The position numbers and the translations under genes were made by a program. A stretch of DNA of 64,000 nt from Rhodococcus gordoniae (GTDB taxonomy: Bacteria > Actinomycetota > Actinomycetes > Mycobacteriales > Mycobacteriaceae). Where the stretch lies: the NCBI RefSeq assembly GCF_001646655.1, contig NZ_LPZN01000018.1, positions 62,001 to 126,000 of the forward strand, written 5' to 3'. Below, piece by piece: positions 9,250 through 18,655 of this stretch (the stretch's first letter is position 1; the number at the start of each line of letters is the position of its first letter). Under the pieces are notes generated by a model. It was not told the DNA's origin and made no database searches. It saw nothing but the letters and a program-made list of their open reading frames with translations.

Positions 9250-10244
9250 GGAATCCTCCTGTGGACGTAGGCGACCTCCTGGACGCCGGAGCGCCCGGCC
9301 TGGCCCGTCTGTCCGACGACCTGCGATGCCTACACGCTCTCGGCTGCGCGACCGGCAGTACCGTCGCGGATGTCCGCGCCCGCTACGACGAGCACCGTGC
9401 CCTCTCCCTGCCGGCACTCACCGACGACGCGGCCGGGGTGCGCTCGCTCGCGGCATCCCTCGGCCGTCGGACCGACGAACAGCGGCGCCTCCTGCTGCGA
9501 CTCGACGAGGCATGGGACGGCTCCACCGCGGAGCACGCCCGCACGGCCCTGACGTCCACCATCGCCGGGGGAGTCGGATTGTGTGCGTCGCTGACCGATC
9601 TCGCGGGAGCACTCGAGACGGCTGCTTCCGCGATCGCCGACGCGCTGCGTGAGAAGGCCCGCGTCGTCGGGGGTCTCGCGGAGCGGCCCGTGGGCGGCCG
9701 GACGAGGGACGAGATCGACACGATCGTCGCCGGGGCGAGCGGCGGCCCGCACGGACCGACCCCGGAGGAGCGATCACGCTGGTTCGGCGACCCGCCCGGT
9801 GGGGGAGCAGCGGCAGACCCTGCCGTCGAGTGCCGGAGATGGGTCGAGGAACGACTGGTGCCGGCCGTCCGCGACGCCGTCGACGCACTGGTGCAGGCGT
9901 GCGACGACGCCGGCCGCCGGATCGCGGACAGTCTCACCGAGCTGTCGACCGCCACGGAACGCGCCGCGGACGGTGCCGAGGCGGCCGCAGATGCGTCCGG
10001 TGCCGAGACGGCCGCAGATGCGTCCGGTGCCGAGACGGCCGCAGGCGCCGAGGGCGGGTCCGTGCAGGACGTACCGATGGCGCAGGACCGCGCCGATCAC
10101 GGTGCGGCCGTGCCCGTCCCGGGTGTCCGGCCGGGCGAACGCAAACGCGAGCACCCACCCGGATCCGTCCAGGAGGTCCGCCCACAGGACGAGAGCGACG
10201 AGAGCGACGACGTCGTCGTGCTCGCCGAAGCCGGACCGTTGTGA
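9246..10244 (+). CDS. WXG-type protein with acidic repeat tail (Rv3439c-like)
   Basis: 332 residues, GTG start overlapping the preceding gene. The middle region contains LRLDEAW-D-GSTAEHARTAL, a canonical W90-x-G92 in a helical hairpin, followed by long amphipathic helices. The C-terminal third is low complexity and acidic (Ala, Glu, Asp, Gly) and contains a nine-residue repeat (ADASGAETA, two full copies). It resembles larger T7SS substrates that pair with a small EspC-like protein, but nothing shows a toxin or enzyme domain. It faces the Rv3438-like gene tail to tail, 24 bases apart. Function is unknown; a link to ESX-4 only 3 kb upstream is an inference. Confidence 0.68.
   Translation: MRNPPVDVGDLLDAGAPGLARLSDDLRCLHALGCATGSTVADVRARYDEHRALSLPALTDDAAGVRSLAASLGRRTDEQRRLLLRLDEAWDGSTAEHARTALTSTIAGGVGLCASLTDLAGALETAASAIADALREKARVVGGLAERPVGGRTRDEIDTIVAGASGGPHGPTPEERSRWFGDPPGGGAAADPAVECRRWVEERLVPAVRDAVDALVQACDDAGRRIADSLTELSTATERAADGAEAAADASGAETAADASGAETAAGAEGGSVQDVPMAQDRADHGAAVPVPGVRPGERKREHPPGSVQEVRPQDESDESDDVVVLAEAGPL
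9982..10035 (+). repeat. Two perfect 27-bp tandem repeats inside the WXG-type gene
   Basis: Two identical 27-base units (9982-10008 and 10009-10035) are flanked on both sides by partial copies. They encode the acidic ADASGAETA repeat. Being a multiple of three, copy-number change would keep the frame. Confidence 0.85.
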
Positions 10245-10268
10245 CGCGAACGACGAGGCGCCGCGCTG

Positions 10269-11117
10269 TCAGCGTCCGAGGAGCAGATTGACCTGCGTGC
10301 CGAGATCGCGGTCGACGGCGTCGGGATCGGCGATCACCGTGGACCCGGGCAGTTCGGTGGTGGGATCGGAGAAGATCGCGTACGTCTTGTCGCCGGTCAG
10401 GCGATGGAGCAGGAAGCCGGTGAGCACGGCACGGGTGCGTTCCTGCGTGCGCCGCTCCGCACCGCCCACACCGAGGGCGCCGAGCAGGCGGCGGCCCTCG
10501 ACGAGCCCTTCGTCGTCGGCCTTGTCGACCACGCGCAGCTGCACGTCGTCGCTGCCCCAGCCCCGGGCGACCGCGACGGCGTCGCTGGTCATCGACCCGA
10601 TGCTCTTCTCTCCGACGAGGACGAGGCCCGGTGCCCGGACTCGGGCGGCCGCCTCGGACGCGGCGGGGGAGACGGGCGAGGGGTAGAGCGCAGCGACGGT
10701 CGCGACCTCGCGTCTCGCGGCGGCGAGCACCGCCGCACCCGCGCCGGAGCCGTGGCCCACCAGCGCGAGCTTCGACGGGTGGACACTGATCCGCCCGGTG
10801 CCGAGACGCACGCCGGCACAGATGTCGAGGGTGGTGAGCAGGTCGGTCGACAACCCGATCGCCGACGGCACCGGTCCGCGCTCGGTGTTGGGAGCCCCCA
10901 CCACGATTCCCCAGGACGCGAGGTGCTCGAAGAGTTTCGTGTACTTGGTCACCCCGGTGAGCCAGCCGTGACCGAATGCGATCGCGGGCAGGTCGAAACC
11001 TTCCGCGGGGGTGTACACGACACCCGGCTGACCGGCGAGCGCCAGGTCGCCGCGCAGCACCGTGTGCGGGCCGCGCCGGGAGAGTTCCTGAGCCAGTTTC
11101 TTGGGGTTCGCCGCCAC
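10269..11117 (-). CDS. Alpha/beta hydrolase of the Rv3438 family
   Basis: 282 residues, close to Rv3438 (280). It looks like a dienelactone-hydrolase or cutinase-like alpha/beta hydrolase. An oxyanion region is at AIAFGHGWLTG. The nucleophile elbow is LVGHGSGAG, with Ser as the likely nucleophile, followed by ALYPSPVSP and LVLVGEKS (acid region). The C-terminal histidine is not obvious. GTG start; a TAACGT hexamer seven bases upstream on the minus strand (11125-11130) suggests a leaderless transcript. Divergent from glmS. Substrate unknown. Confidence 0.82.
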   Translation of the reverse strand: MAANPKKLAQELSRRGPHTVLRGDLALAGQPGVVYTPAEGFDLPAIAFGHGWLTGVTKYTKLFEHLASWGIVVGAPNTERGPVPSAIGLSTDLLTTLDICAGVRLGTGRISVHPSKLALVGHGSGAGAAVLAAARREVATVAALYPSPVSPAASEAAARVRAPGLVLVGEKSIGSMTSDAVAVARGWGSDDVQLRVVDKADDEGLVEGRRLLGALGVGGAERRTQERTRAVLTGFLLHRLTGDKTYAIFSDPTTELPGSTVIADPDAVDRDLGTQVNLLLGR

Positions 11118-11124
11118 GGCCTGA

Positions 11125-11130
11125 ACGTTA
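11125..11130 (-). promoter_or_regulatory. -10-like element for leaderless hydrolase transcript
   Basis: TAACGT on the minus strand ends seven bases before the GTG at 11117. The spacing suits a transcript starting at or next to the start codon. No clear -35 was found. Confidence 0.4.
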
Positions 11131-11232
11131 GCGGATGGTGCCGCCCGCCGGGGTCGGTGCGTACCGGACGGCGTGCCTCGATGCAGGTGCGCGGCCCCAC
11201 CGGTGTGTTGTTCCCGGGCGGGGGTCGACCAG

Positions 11233-11238
11233 TACCCT
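11233..11238 (+). promoter_or_regulatory. -10-like element for leaderless glmS transcript
   Basis: TACCCT ends seven bases before the glmS ATG, and there is no Shine-Dalgarno sequence. A weak -35 candidate is TTGTTC at 11208-11213 (19-base spacer). No glmS ribozyme-like leader could fit in this space. Confidence 0.4.
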
Positions 11239-11245
11239 GCTAGGC

Positions 11246-13111
11246 ATGTGCGGAATCGTGGGCTATGTCGGGCACCGTCGTGCTCTCGACGTCGTGGTGG
11301 AGGCGCTGCGGCGGATGGAGTACCGGGGTTACGACTCGGCGGGCGTCGCCATCCTGGACGGCAAGGGTGGTCTGGCCGTCGAGCGGAAGGCGGGGCGGCT
11401 GGTCAACCTGGAGGCCGAGCTCGCCGAGATCGGCGAAGAGCATTTCGCCGGGACCGCGGGGATGGGGCACACCCGGTGGGCCACCCACGGGCGTCCCACC
11501 GACCGCAACGCGCACCCGCATCGCGACGCGACCGGCAAGGTCGCGGTGGTGCACAACGGCATCATCGAGAACTTCGCGCCGCTGCGCGAGGAGCTCGAGA
11601 AGTCGGGTGTGGAACTGGCCAGCGACACCGACACCGAGGTCGCGGTGCACCTGGTGGCCCGCGCCTACGCGGAGGGCCCGACGGCGGGCAACTTCGTCGA
11701 CAGCGCCCGCAGTGTGCTGCGCCGTCTGCAGGGTGCGTTCACGCTGGTCTTCGCCCACTCAGATCATCCGGGCACGATCGTGGCGGCCCGCCGGTCGACG
11801 CCGCTGGTCGTCGGGGTCGGCGACGGCGAGATGTTCATCGCTTCGGACGTCGCGGCGTTCATCGAGTTCACCCGTGAGGCCGTCGAGCTCGGTCAGGACC
11901 AGGTGGTGGTGATCACCAACGACTCCTACGAGGTCACCGACTTCGAGGGCGACACCGACGTGGCGACACGTCCGTTCACCATCGACTGGGATCTCGCCGC
12001 CGCCGAGAAGGGCGGCCACGACTACTTCATGCTCAAGGAGATCGAGGAGCAGCCGGCGGCGGTCGCCGACACCCTGCGCGGTCACTTCGTCGACGGCTGC
12101 ATCGTGCTCGACGAGCAGCGCCTGTCCGATCAGGAACTGCGCGACATCGACAAGGTGTTCGTCGTCGCGTGCGGCAGCTCGTACCACTCGGGCCTGGTCG
12201 CCAAGTACGCGATCGAGCACTGGACCCGGCTGCCCGTCGAGGTCGAGCTGGCCTCGGAGTTCCGCTACCGCGACCCGGTGCTCGACCGGTCCACGCTGGT
12301 CGTGGCGATCTCGCAGTCCGGGGAGACCGCCGACACGCTCGAGGCGGTCCGCCACGCCAAGGACCAGAAGGCGCGTGTGCTGGCGGTGTGCAACACCAAC
12401 GGCGCGCAGATTCCCCGCGAGGCCGACGCGGTGCTCTACACCCGCACCGGCCCGGAGATCGGTGTGGCGTCGACGAAGGCGTTCCTGGCGCAGATGGCCG
12501 CGAACTACCTGGTGGGTCTGGCACTGGCGCAGGCGCGCGGCACGAAGTATCCCGACGAGGTGGCTCGCGAGTACCAGGACCTGGCGGCGATGCCGGAGAA
12601 GATCGCCGAGCTGCTGACCGGGATGGAGCCCGTGCGGGCGCTGGCGCGGGAGCTGTCGGCCTCGCCGGCCGTGCTGTTCCTCGGCCGGCATGTGGGTTAT
12701 CCGGTGGCGCTCGAGGGCGCCCTCAAGCTCAAGGAACTGGCGTACATGCACGCCGAGGGTTTCGCCGCCGGTGAACTCAAGCACGGCCCGATCGCGCTGA
12801 TCGAGGACGGCTTGCCGGTCATCGTGGTGATGCCGTCGCCGAAGGGCCGCGCCGTACTGCACAGCAAGTTGCTCAGCAACATCCGGGAGATCCAGGCCCG
12901 CGGGGCGGTCACCGTCGTCATCGCCGAGGAGGGCGACGAGACGGTCCGGCCGTTCGCCGACCATCTCGTCGAGATCCCGTCGGCGCCGTCGCTGCTGCAG
13001 CCGCTGCTGTCGACGGTGCCGCTGCAGGTTTTCGCTGCGGAAGTCGCACAGGCCCGCGGATACGACGTCGACAAGCCCCGCAACCTCGCCAAATCGGTCA
13101 CCGTCGAATAG
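11246..13111 (+). CDS. glmS: Glutamine-fructose-6-phosphate aminotransferase (isomerizing)
   Basis: 621 residues. Makes glucosamine-6-phosphate from fructose-6-phosphate and glutamine, the first committed step to UDP-GlcNAc. The start is fixed by CGIVGYVG, which exposes the catalytic Cys after Met removal. The N-terminal half is the class II glutaminase (MGHTRWATHG, NGIIENF). The C-terminal half holds two SIS isomerase domains (ACGSSYHSG, ISQSGETADTLEA, and GRHVGYPVALEGALKLKE), ending with the conserved DKPRNLAKSVTVE. Divergent from the Rv3438-like gene. nnr follows 44 bases downstream and is probably cotranscribed. Confidence 0.98.
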   Translation: MCGIVGYVGHRRALDVVVEALRRMEYRGYDSAGVAILDGKGGLAVERKAGRLVNLEAELAEIGEEHFAGTAGMGHTRWATHGRPTDRNAHPHRDATGKVAVVHNGIIENFAPLREELEKSGVELASDTDTEVAVHLVARAYAEGPTAGNFVDSARSVLRRLQGAFTLVFAHSDHPGTIVAARRSTPLVVGVGDGEMFIASDVAAFIEFTREAVELGQDQVVVITNDSYEVTDFEGDTDVATRPFTIDWDLAAAEKGGHDYFMLKEIEEQPAAVADTLRGHFVDGCIVLDEQRLSDQELRDIDKVFVVACGSSYHSGLVAKYAIEHWTRLPVEVELASEFRYRDPVLDRSTLVVAISQSGETADTLEAVRHAKDQKARVLAVCNTNGAQIPREADAVLYTRTGPEIGVASTKAFLAQMAANYLVGLALAQARGTKYPDEVAREYQDLAAMPEKIAELLTGMEPVRALARELSASPAVLFLGRHVGYPVALEGALKLKELAYMHAEGFAAGELKHGPIALIEDGLPVIVVMPSPKGRAVLHSKLLSNIREIQARGAVTVVIAEEGDETVRPFADHLVEIPSAPSLLQPLLSTVPLQVFAAEVAQARGYDVDKPRNLAKSVTVE

Positions 13112-13155
13112 CGGCCCACCTGCTGCCGGTGCAGGAGGGCGGTGCAGGAGGAACG

Positions 13156-14607
13156 ATGCGCAGTTATCACCCGTCCGAGGTGGTCCGTGGGGCGGAGGCC
13201 CCGCTGCTGGCGTCCCTTCCGGAAGGGACGCTCATGCGGCGGGCGGCCCACGGGCTCGCACGGGTCGTGGCCTCCGAACTGCGCGAACGTACCGGTGGGA
13301 TCGCCGGTCGGCGGGTGAGTCTGCTCGTCGGATCGGGCGACAACGGCGGCGACGCGCTGTGGGCGGGCACCTTCCTGCGCCGCCGCGGCGTGTCCGTCAC
13401 GGCGCTGCTGCTCGACCCCGCCCGCGCCCATCCCGCGGGCCTGCGGGCGCTGCGGCGGGCCGGCGGCCGGGTCGTGCCGGCGACGAGCGACCACCTCGGC
13501 GATCCCGACATCGTGCTCGACGGGATCGTCGGCATCTCGGGCCGCGGGTCGCTGCGACCGGTCGCTGCCGCCCTCGTCGACGCGATCTCCGCGCCGATCG
13601 TCGCGGTCGACACACCCAGCGGCGTCGACCCCGACACGGGTGCGACGGACGGACCTGCGGTGACGGCCGCGGTCACCGTCACCTTCGGCGCCTGCAAACC
13701 GGTGCATGCCCTCGCTCCGACACAGTGCGGACGGGTCGACCTCGTCGATATCGGACTCACCCTTCCCGAAGCGCGGCTGGTCGCGGCCGAACCGTCGGAG
13801 GTCGGCGCGATCTGGCCGGTTCCCGGCGCCGACGACGACAAGTACAGCCAGGGCGTGGTGGGTATCCGCGCGGGCAGCGCGAGATATCCCGGCGCCGGCG
13901 TGCTGTGCACGGGCGCGGCCGTCGCCGCGACCTCCGGCATGGTGCGCTACGCCGGGTCGGGTGCCTCCGAGGTGCTCGCGCGGTTCCCCGAAGTCGTCGT
14001 GTCACCCTCGGTGGCCGAGACCGGACGAGTGCAGGCCTGGGTGGTCGGCCCCGGTGCCGGTACAGACGACGAGGCCTGCGCGACCCTGCGCGACATCCTC
14101 GCCACCGACCTGCCGGTGCTCGTCGACGCCGACGGGCTGACTCTGCTCGCCCGCGTCCCCGATCTGGTGCAGGGACGGTCCGCGCCCACCCTGCTCACCC
14201 CGCACGCCGGCGAATTCGCACGTCTGACCGGGAATCGTCCCGAACCGGACCGAGTCGGGGCGGTCCGTTCCCTCGCCGCCGACTGGGGTGTGCACGTGCT
14301 GCTCAAGGGCCGCGCGACGCTCGTGGCACGACCCGACGGGCATGTCTTCGTCAACGACGCGGGCGGCTCGTGGGCGTCGACCGCGGGCGCCGGCGACGTG
14401 CTGGCCGGCATCATCGGGTCTCTGCTCTCGTCGGGCATGCCGGTCGACCTGGCCGCGGCCGCCGGTGCACGGGCCCACGCACTCGCCGCGAACCTCGCCG
14501 CGCAGGACCCGAGCGGCTCCGGAGCGGCACCGATCTCGGCGAGCGCGATCCTCTCGCGCATCGGCGACTCGATTCGCCTGCTGCGCACCCATATTGCCGA
14601 ATCGTGA
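13156..14607 (+). CDS. nnr: Bifunctional NAD(P)HX epimerase/dehydratase
   Basis: 483 residues (Rv3433c is 473). Repairs hydrated NADH and NADPH. The N-terminal YjeF/NnrE epimerase domain covers about residues 1-215 (SGDNGGDALWAG, VDTPSGVDPDTGA). The C-terminal NnrD dehydratase, of ribokinase-like fold, covers about 225-483 (VVGPGAGTDDEA, VDADGLTLL, LLTPHAGEFARL, STAGAGDVLAG). The ATG at 13156 has AGGAGG at 13146-13151 and gives the family N-terminus MRSYHPSEV; the frame is open a little further upstream without support. alr starts 58 bases later. Confidence 0.95.
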   Translation: MRSYHPSEVVRGAEAPLLASLPEGTLMRRAAHGLARVVASELRERTGGIAGRRVSLLVGSGDNGGDALWAGTFLRRRGVSVTALLLDPARAHPAGLRALRRAGGRVVPATSDHLGDPDIVLDGIVGISGRGSLRPVAAALVDAISAPIVAVDTPSGVDPDTGATDGPAVTAAVTVTFGACKPVHALAPTQCGRVDLVDIGLTLPEARLVAAEPSEVGAIWPVPGADDDKYSQGVVGIRAGSARYPGAGVLCTGAAVAATSGMVRYAGSGASEVLARFPEVVVSPSVAETGRVQAWVVGPGAGTDDEACATLRDILATDLPVLVDADGLTLLARVPDLVQGRSAPTLLTPHAGEFARLTGNRPEPDRVGAVRSLAADWGVHVLLKGRATLVARPDGHVFVNDAGGSWASTAGAGDVLAGIIGSLLSSGMPVDLAAAAGARAHALAANLAAQDPSGSGAAPISASAILSRIGDSIRLLRTHIAES

Positions 14608-14665
14608 CGTGGCACACGGGGACGCGACGTCGGCGTCCGGCGGCGCAGTGGCAGGATCGACAGAC

Positions 14666-15856
14666 GTGACCACGACCCAACGCACCCCGCGACCTGCACG
14701 TACCGTCCTTCCCCAAGCGGAAGCGGTCATCGATCTCGATGCCGTGGCGGAGAATGTGCGAGCGCTGCGGGAGTACGCGGGTCCGGCCGCGGTCATGGCC
14801 GTTGTCAAGGCCGACGCCTACAACCACGGAGCCGTTCCGGTGGCGCGGGCCGCGCTCACCGCGGGCGCCCGCGAGCTGGGTGTGACGACGCTCGGCGAGG
14901 CCCTCGAACTTCGCGCCGCGGGCATCGAGGCACCGATCCTGTCGTGGCTGCATACCGCGGACTCCGACTTCGCTCCCGCGGTGGAGGCCGGGATCGAACT
15001 GGGTCTGTCCTCACCACGGCACCTCGCGGCCGTCGTCGAGGCGGCCCGGCGGGTCGGCATCACTGCGACCGTCACCGTCAAGGTCGACACCGGCCTGAAC
15101 CGCAACGGTGTGGCGGTCGACGAGTGGGGCGACATGCTCCGCGATCTCGGCCGGGCACAGGCCGAGGGTGTGGTGCGCCTGCGCGGTGCCTTCTCCCACC
15201 TCGCTCACGGCGACGAGCCCGAGCATCCGGGTAACGCCGAGCAGCGCGACCGGCTGAGCGAGGCCGTCGCGGATCTGCGGCGGCATTCCCTGGCACCGGA
15301 GGTGGTGCATCTGTCGAATTCCGCGGCCACCGTCACCCGCTCCGACCTGCGATTCGACATGGTTCGGCCCGGAATTGCGATGTACGGATTGACACCGATC
15401 CCGGAACTCGGCGACATGGGCTTCCGGCCGGTGATGACCGTACGGGCGAGGGTGGTGCTGGTGAAGAAGGTGAAGGCGGGGGACGGCGTGTCCTACGGGC
15501 ACACCTGGACCGCTCCCGCGGATACGACGGTGGCGCTGTTGCCTCTGGGATACGCGGACGGCGTCCGCCGCAGTCTCAGCGGGCGCATCGAGGTGCAGCT
15601 CGGCGGACGCCGGTGCCCGCAGATCGGGCGCGTGTGCATGGACCAGGTCGTCGTCGACCTCGGTCCCGACGGCGCCGGAGTAAGCGAGGGCGACGAAGCG
15701 TTGTTCTTCGGTGACGGGCGTCACGGAGAGCCGAACGCCCAGGACTGGGCCGACAAACTGGACACGATCAACTACGAGATCGTGACCGGGATCGGCGGAC
15801 GGACGGTCCGGACCTACGTCGGGAGCGAAGGGAGCGTGACGGCATGTCCCTCGTGA
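14666..15856 (+). CDS. alr: Alanine racemase
   Basis: 396 residues. PLP enzyme that makes D-alanine for peptidoglycan. The PLP lysine lies in AVVKADAYNHGAV; the catalytic tyrosine is in GVSYGHTW. Other family segments are DTGLNRNGV, LSNSAATV and GRVCMDQVVVDLG. The GTG at 14666 is chosen; the frame is open further upstream but overlaps nnr. Its end overlaps the following alpha/beta hydrolase gene by 13 bases, indicating an operon alr-hydrolase-tsaE. Confidence 0.96.
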   Translation: MTTTQRTPRPARTVLPQAEAVIDLDAVAENVRALREYAGPAAVMAVVKADAYNHGAVPVARAALTAGARELGVTTLGEALELRAAGIEAPILSWLHTADSDFAPAVEAGIELGLSSPRHLAAVVEAARRVGITATVTVKVDTGLNRNGVAVDEWGDMLRDLGRAQAEGVVRLRGAFSHLAHGDEPEHPGNAEQRDRLSEAVADLRRHSLAPEVVHLSNSAATVTRSDLRFDMVRPGIAMYGLTPIPELGDMGFRPVMTVRARVVLVKKVKAGDGVSYGHTWTAPADTTVALLPLGYADGVRRSLSGRIEVQLGGRRCPQIGRVCMDQVVVDLGPDGAGVSEGDEALFFGDGRHGEPNAQDWADKLDTINYEIVTGIGGRTVRTYVGSEGSVTACPS

Positions 15857-16902
15857 GCAGGATGGGACTCCTCGGTGCGAGCCTCGTGACGCTCGCATCG
15901 TCGGCGGGTCTGTACGCGGTCAGGACTGCGGGAGCGCCTGCCCACGAGATCTACCGGAACGAGGACTTCGACGAGATCCTCCGGCTCCCGCGCCGGATCG
16001 TCACCACCGAGGACGGTGTCAGGCTCGTGGTCCGCGAGAGCGGCTCGGCCCTGGCTCCGCTCACCGTCGTGTTCGTCCACGGCTACTGCCTGCGGATGCA
16101 GTCCTGGCACCTGCAGTACCGGCATATGCGCGAACAATGGGGACGCGACGTGCGCGCCGTCTTCTACGACCAGCGTGGCCACGGTGAATCCGGCTTCTCC
16201 GGTTCGTCGAAGTGCACCATCGCGCAGCTGGGCCGCGACCTGGGCCGGGTGATCGACGAGGTCGCGCCTACCGGTCCGGTGGTCGTCGTGGGCCACTCGA
16301 TGGGGGGCATGACCGCGATCGCCCTCGCGTCCCAGCGACCCGAACTGTTCGGCGACCGCATCGTGGGGGTCGGACTCCTGGCGACCACCGCGGCAGGCCT
16401 CAGCAAGACCGGTATCGGACGCAATCTCGAGAATCCGGTGATCGACGCGTTCCGTTATGCGGCGCGCACCGCCCCCGGTTTCGTGCAGTTCGCGCGCGGC
16501 GCCGCGCGTGCCGTCGTGACGCCGATCCTGCGGGCGGCGTCCTACGGCACGGTGGTGAGCCCGCGCCTGGCGCAGTTGTCCGACCGGATGCTCGACGAGA
16601 CGTCGGTGCCGACCATCGTCAACTTCCTCCGCACCCTCGAACTTCACGACGAGTCCGCGGCACTGCCCGTCCTGGGCACCGTTCCCGTCCTGGTGCTCTC
16701 GGGGGACGCCGACATGGTCATCCCGTACGCGAGTTCCGAGGCGCTGGCGGACGAGCTGCCCGACGTCGAACTCGAGCGGGTGCGCGGTGCCGGGCACCTG
16801 GTCCAGCTCGAGTTCCCCGAGGTGGTCGACCGTGCACTCGACCGTCTGATCCAGCGCAGTTTCACGCGGGGAGCGACCGGAAGGCAGATCGCAAGTGGGT
16901 GA
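15844..16902 (+). CDS. Membrane-anchored alpha/beta hydrolase
   Basis: 352 residues, ATG start inside the end of alr. A hydrophobic segment (about residues 7-25, LGASLVTLASSAGLYAV) looks like a signal anchor. The hydrolase core follows: HGYCLRMQSW (oxyanion), DQRGHGES, VVGHSMGGM (nucleophile Ser), LSGDADMVIPY (acid) and GAGHLVQLE (catalytic His). The triad is complete. Overlaps tsaE by eight bases. The lasting linkage with alr and tsaE suggests a cell-envelope role, but the substrate is unknown. Confidence 0.9.
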   Translation: MSLVSRMGLLGASLVTLASSAGLYAVRTAGAPAHEIYRNEDFDEILRLPRRIVTTEDGVRLVVRESGSALAPLTVVFVHGYCLRMQSWHLQYRHMREQWGRDVRAVFYDQRGHGESGFSGSSKCTIAQLGRDLGRVIDEVAPTGPVVVVGHSMGGMTAIALASQRPELFGDRIVGVGLLATTAAGLSKTGIGRNLENPVIDAFRYAARTAPGFVQFARGAARAVVTPILRAASYGTVVSPRLAQLSDRMLDETSVPTIVNFLRTLELHDESAALPVLGTVPVLVLSGDADMVIPYASSEALADELPDVELERVRGAGHLVQLEFPEVVDRALDRLIQRSFTRGATGRQIASG

Positions 16903-17383
16903 GTCGCAATCGAATGGGTCGTGGGTGGGTGAGCAGAGCATCGAACTGCCGACCGTGGAGGACACCGAGGCCTTCGGCCGCCGGCTCGCAGCGGAGTTGC
17001 GTGCCGGCGACCTCGTGGTGCTCGACGGCCCTCTCGGCGCGGGCAAGACGGCACTGACCCGGGGAATCGCCGCCGGTCTCGGAGTCGAGGGACGCGTGAC
17101 GTCGCCGACCTTCGTCATTGCACGCGAACACCGGCCGGGCAGTCCGGAGGGCCGCGAACCGGTGGGGCTCGTCCACGTCGACGCCTACCGTCTCGGCGAC
17201 GGGCCGGACGCCCTCGACGAACTCGACGCGCTCGACCTCGACACCGATCTGACCGACACGGTCGTGGTGGTCGAATGGGGTGGTGGCCTGGTCGAACAGC
17301 TCGCCGAACGGCATCTGCGGGTCCGGCTCCGGCGCGATCCGGGCACCGACGTCCGGCGTGCCGCCTGGGAGTGGGTGGGCTGA
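16895..17383 (+). CDS. tsaE: tRNA t6A biosynthesis ATPase TsaE
   Basis: 162 residues. TsaE is the ATPase that resets the TsaB-TsaD complex during threonylcarbamoyl-adenosine (t6A37) formation. Walker A is GPLGAGKTALTRG; switch-like TSPTFVIAREH and HVDAYRL follow, then a Walker B-like VVVVEWGGG. GTG start at 16895 overlapping the hydrolase gene by eight bases. An alternative GTG lies at 16925, just after a GGGTGAG repeat, and would give a shorter N-terminus. Confidence 0.93.
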   Translation: MGESQSNGSWVGEQSIELPTVEDTEAFGRRLAAELRAGDLVVLDGPLGAGKTALTRGIAAGLGVEGRVTSPTFVIAREHRPGSPEGREPVGLVHVDAYRLGDGPDALDELDALDLDTDLTDTVVVVEWGGGLVEQLAERHLRVRLRRDPGTDVRRAAWEWVG

Positions 17384-17460
17384 CCCTCCGGAAGCCTCCG
17401 GAGCGCACTGCCTGCCGGTGGCTTCGGTCACTGCGCACCGACCGGGCAGTTCGCGCGGGG

Positions 17461-17466
17461 TAGGCT
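17461..17466 (+). promoter_or_regulatory. -10-like element before tsaB
   Basis: TAGGCT ends eight bases before the tsaB GTG, inside the 91-base gap after tsaE. It suggests that tsaB-rimI-tsaD can be transcribed from their own leaderless start. There is no Shine-Dalgarno sequence. Confidence 0.45.
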
Positions 17467-17474
17467 GATACATC

Positions 17475-18143
17475 GTGCTCGTGCTCGCCGTCGATACCGC
17501 CACCCCCGCCGTGACCTCGGGAGTCGTCCGTCTCGACCGCGGTCGAAGCGACGCCCGGCCCGAGGTGGTCGCCGCACGGGTCACCGACAATCCGCGAGCG
17601 CACGCCGAAGTCCTCACGCCGCAGATCCTCGAGTGCCTCGCCGAAGCCGGTGCCGCACCCTCGGATCTCGACGCGATCGTCGTCGGCATCGGTCCCGGCC
17701 CGTTCACCGGTCTCCGCGTCGGCATGGCCACCGCCGCCGCCTTCGGCGATGCTCTCGGAATCCCCGTGCACGGTGTGTGCAGCCTCGATGCGATCGCCGC
17801 CGACGTCCACCGCGAACACGGTGCGGACGACGATCTGCTCGTGGTCACCGATGCCCGTCGTCGCGAGATCTACTGGTCGCGCTATTCCGGCGGTCGCCGG
17901 ATCGATGGACCCGAGGTGCGCAAGCCCGCCGACGTGCCCGCGGAGCCGTCGGTGCGTGTCGCCGGATCGCCGTCGCATGTCGCGCTGTTCGACCTTCCGG
18001 AGGTGGACGTGCAGAGCCCGTCCCCGGCAGGACTGGTGGCCGTCGCCGCCGACGCCCTGCGCGCGGGTACCGAACCGGCTCCGCTCGTTCCCCTGTACCT
18101 GCGCCGGCCCGACGCGGTGGAGACCGCGAACCGTCGAGCATGA
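17475..18143 (+). CDS. tsaB: t6A biosynthesis protein TsaB
   Basis: 222 residues of the ASKHA fold. Partner and scaffold of TsaD in t6A synthesis. Signature segments: [32 protein letters not shown] and [17 protein letters not shown]. It lacks the metal-binding histidines of TsaD, as expected for the non-catalytic paralogue. GTG start. Its stop overlaps the rimI ATG (ATGA). Confidence 0.94.
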   Translation: MLVLAVDTATPAVTSGVVRLDRGRSDARPEVVAARVTDNPRAHAEVLTPQILECLAEAGAAPSDLDAIVVGIGPGPFTGLRVGMATAAAFGDALGIPVHGVCSLDAIAADVHREHGADDDLLVVTDARRREIYWSRYSGGRRIDGPEVRKPADVPAEPSVRVAGSPSHVALFDLPEVDVQSPSPAGLVAVAADALRAGTEPAPLVPLYLRRPDAVETANRRA

Positions 18144-18655
18144 ACGCGACCCCCGAGGAGAACACGGCCGCCGGCGACGCGGTCGTCATCGATGCGCTGC
18201 GTCCGGAGGATGCGCCGCGCTGCGCCGAACTCGAGCAGATCCTGTTCCCCGGCGACGACCCGTGGAGTGCGGATGCCTTCCGTTCGGAGCTGGCGTCGCC
18301 CCACAACCGCTACTTCGCCGCGCGCGACCCGCAGGGGCGCCTGATCGGTTACGCGGGGCTCGCGCGCCTCGGTACAGCGATCGGACCCGAGTCCGAGGTG
18401 CACACCATCGGCGTGGATCCCGCGGCGCGCCGCCGGGGGATCGGCGGGGCCCTGCTGGACGAGTTGCTGGCCGTGGCCGACCGCTGGGGAGGGCCGGTCT
18501 TCCTCGAGGTGCGCACCGACAACGACCCGGCGATCGCCCTGTACCGGCGCGAGGGCTTCGAGATCGTCGGAACCAGGAAGCGTTACTACCAGCCGAGCGG
18601 CGCGGACGCGTACACGATGCGTCGTCCGGATCCGCGAGAGGAGTCACCGGCGTGA
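18140..18655 (+). CDS. rimI: Ribosomal protein S18 N-alpha-acetyltransferase RimI
   Basis: 171 residues, ATG start overlapping tsaB by four bases. GNAT fold; the acetyl-CoA binding motif is [18 protein letters not shown] (Q/RxxGxG type), followed by [24 protein letters not shown]. In related bacteria it acetylates the N-terminus of S18 and possibly other proteins. The tsaB-rimI-tsaD order is the standard actinobacterial arrangement. Its stop overlaps tsaD (GTGA). Confidence 0.92.
   Translation: MNATPEENTAAGDAVVIDALRPEDAPRCAELEQILFPGDDPWSADAFRSELASPHNRYFAARDPQGRLIGYAGLARLGTAIGPESEVHTIGVDPAARRRGIGGALLDELLAVADRWGGPVFLEVRTDNDPAIALYRREGFEIVGTRKRYYQPSGADAYTMRRPDPREESPA

Noticed and set aside
11131-11245. 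glmS riboswitch/ribozyme
   Set aside because: The divergent space before glmS is too short for the ribozyme and the start looks leaderless.
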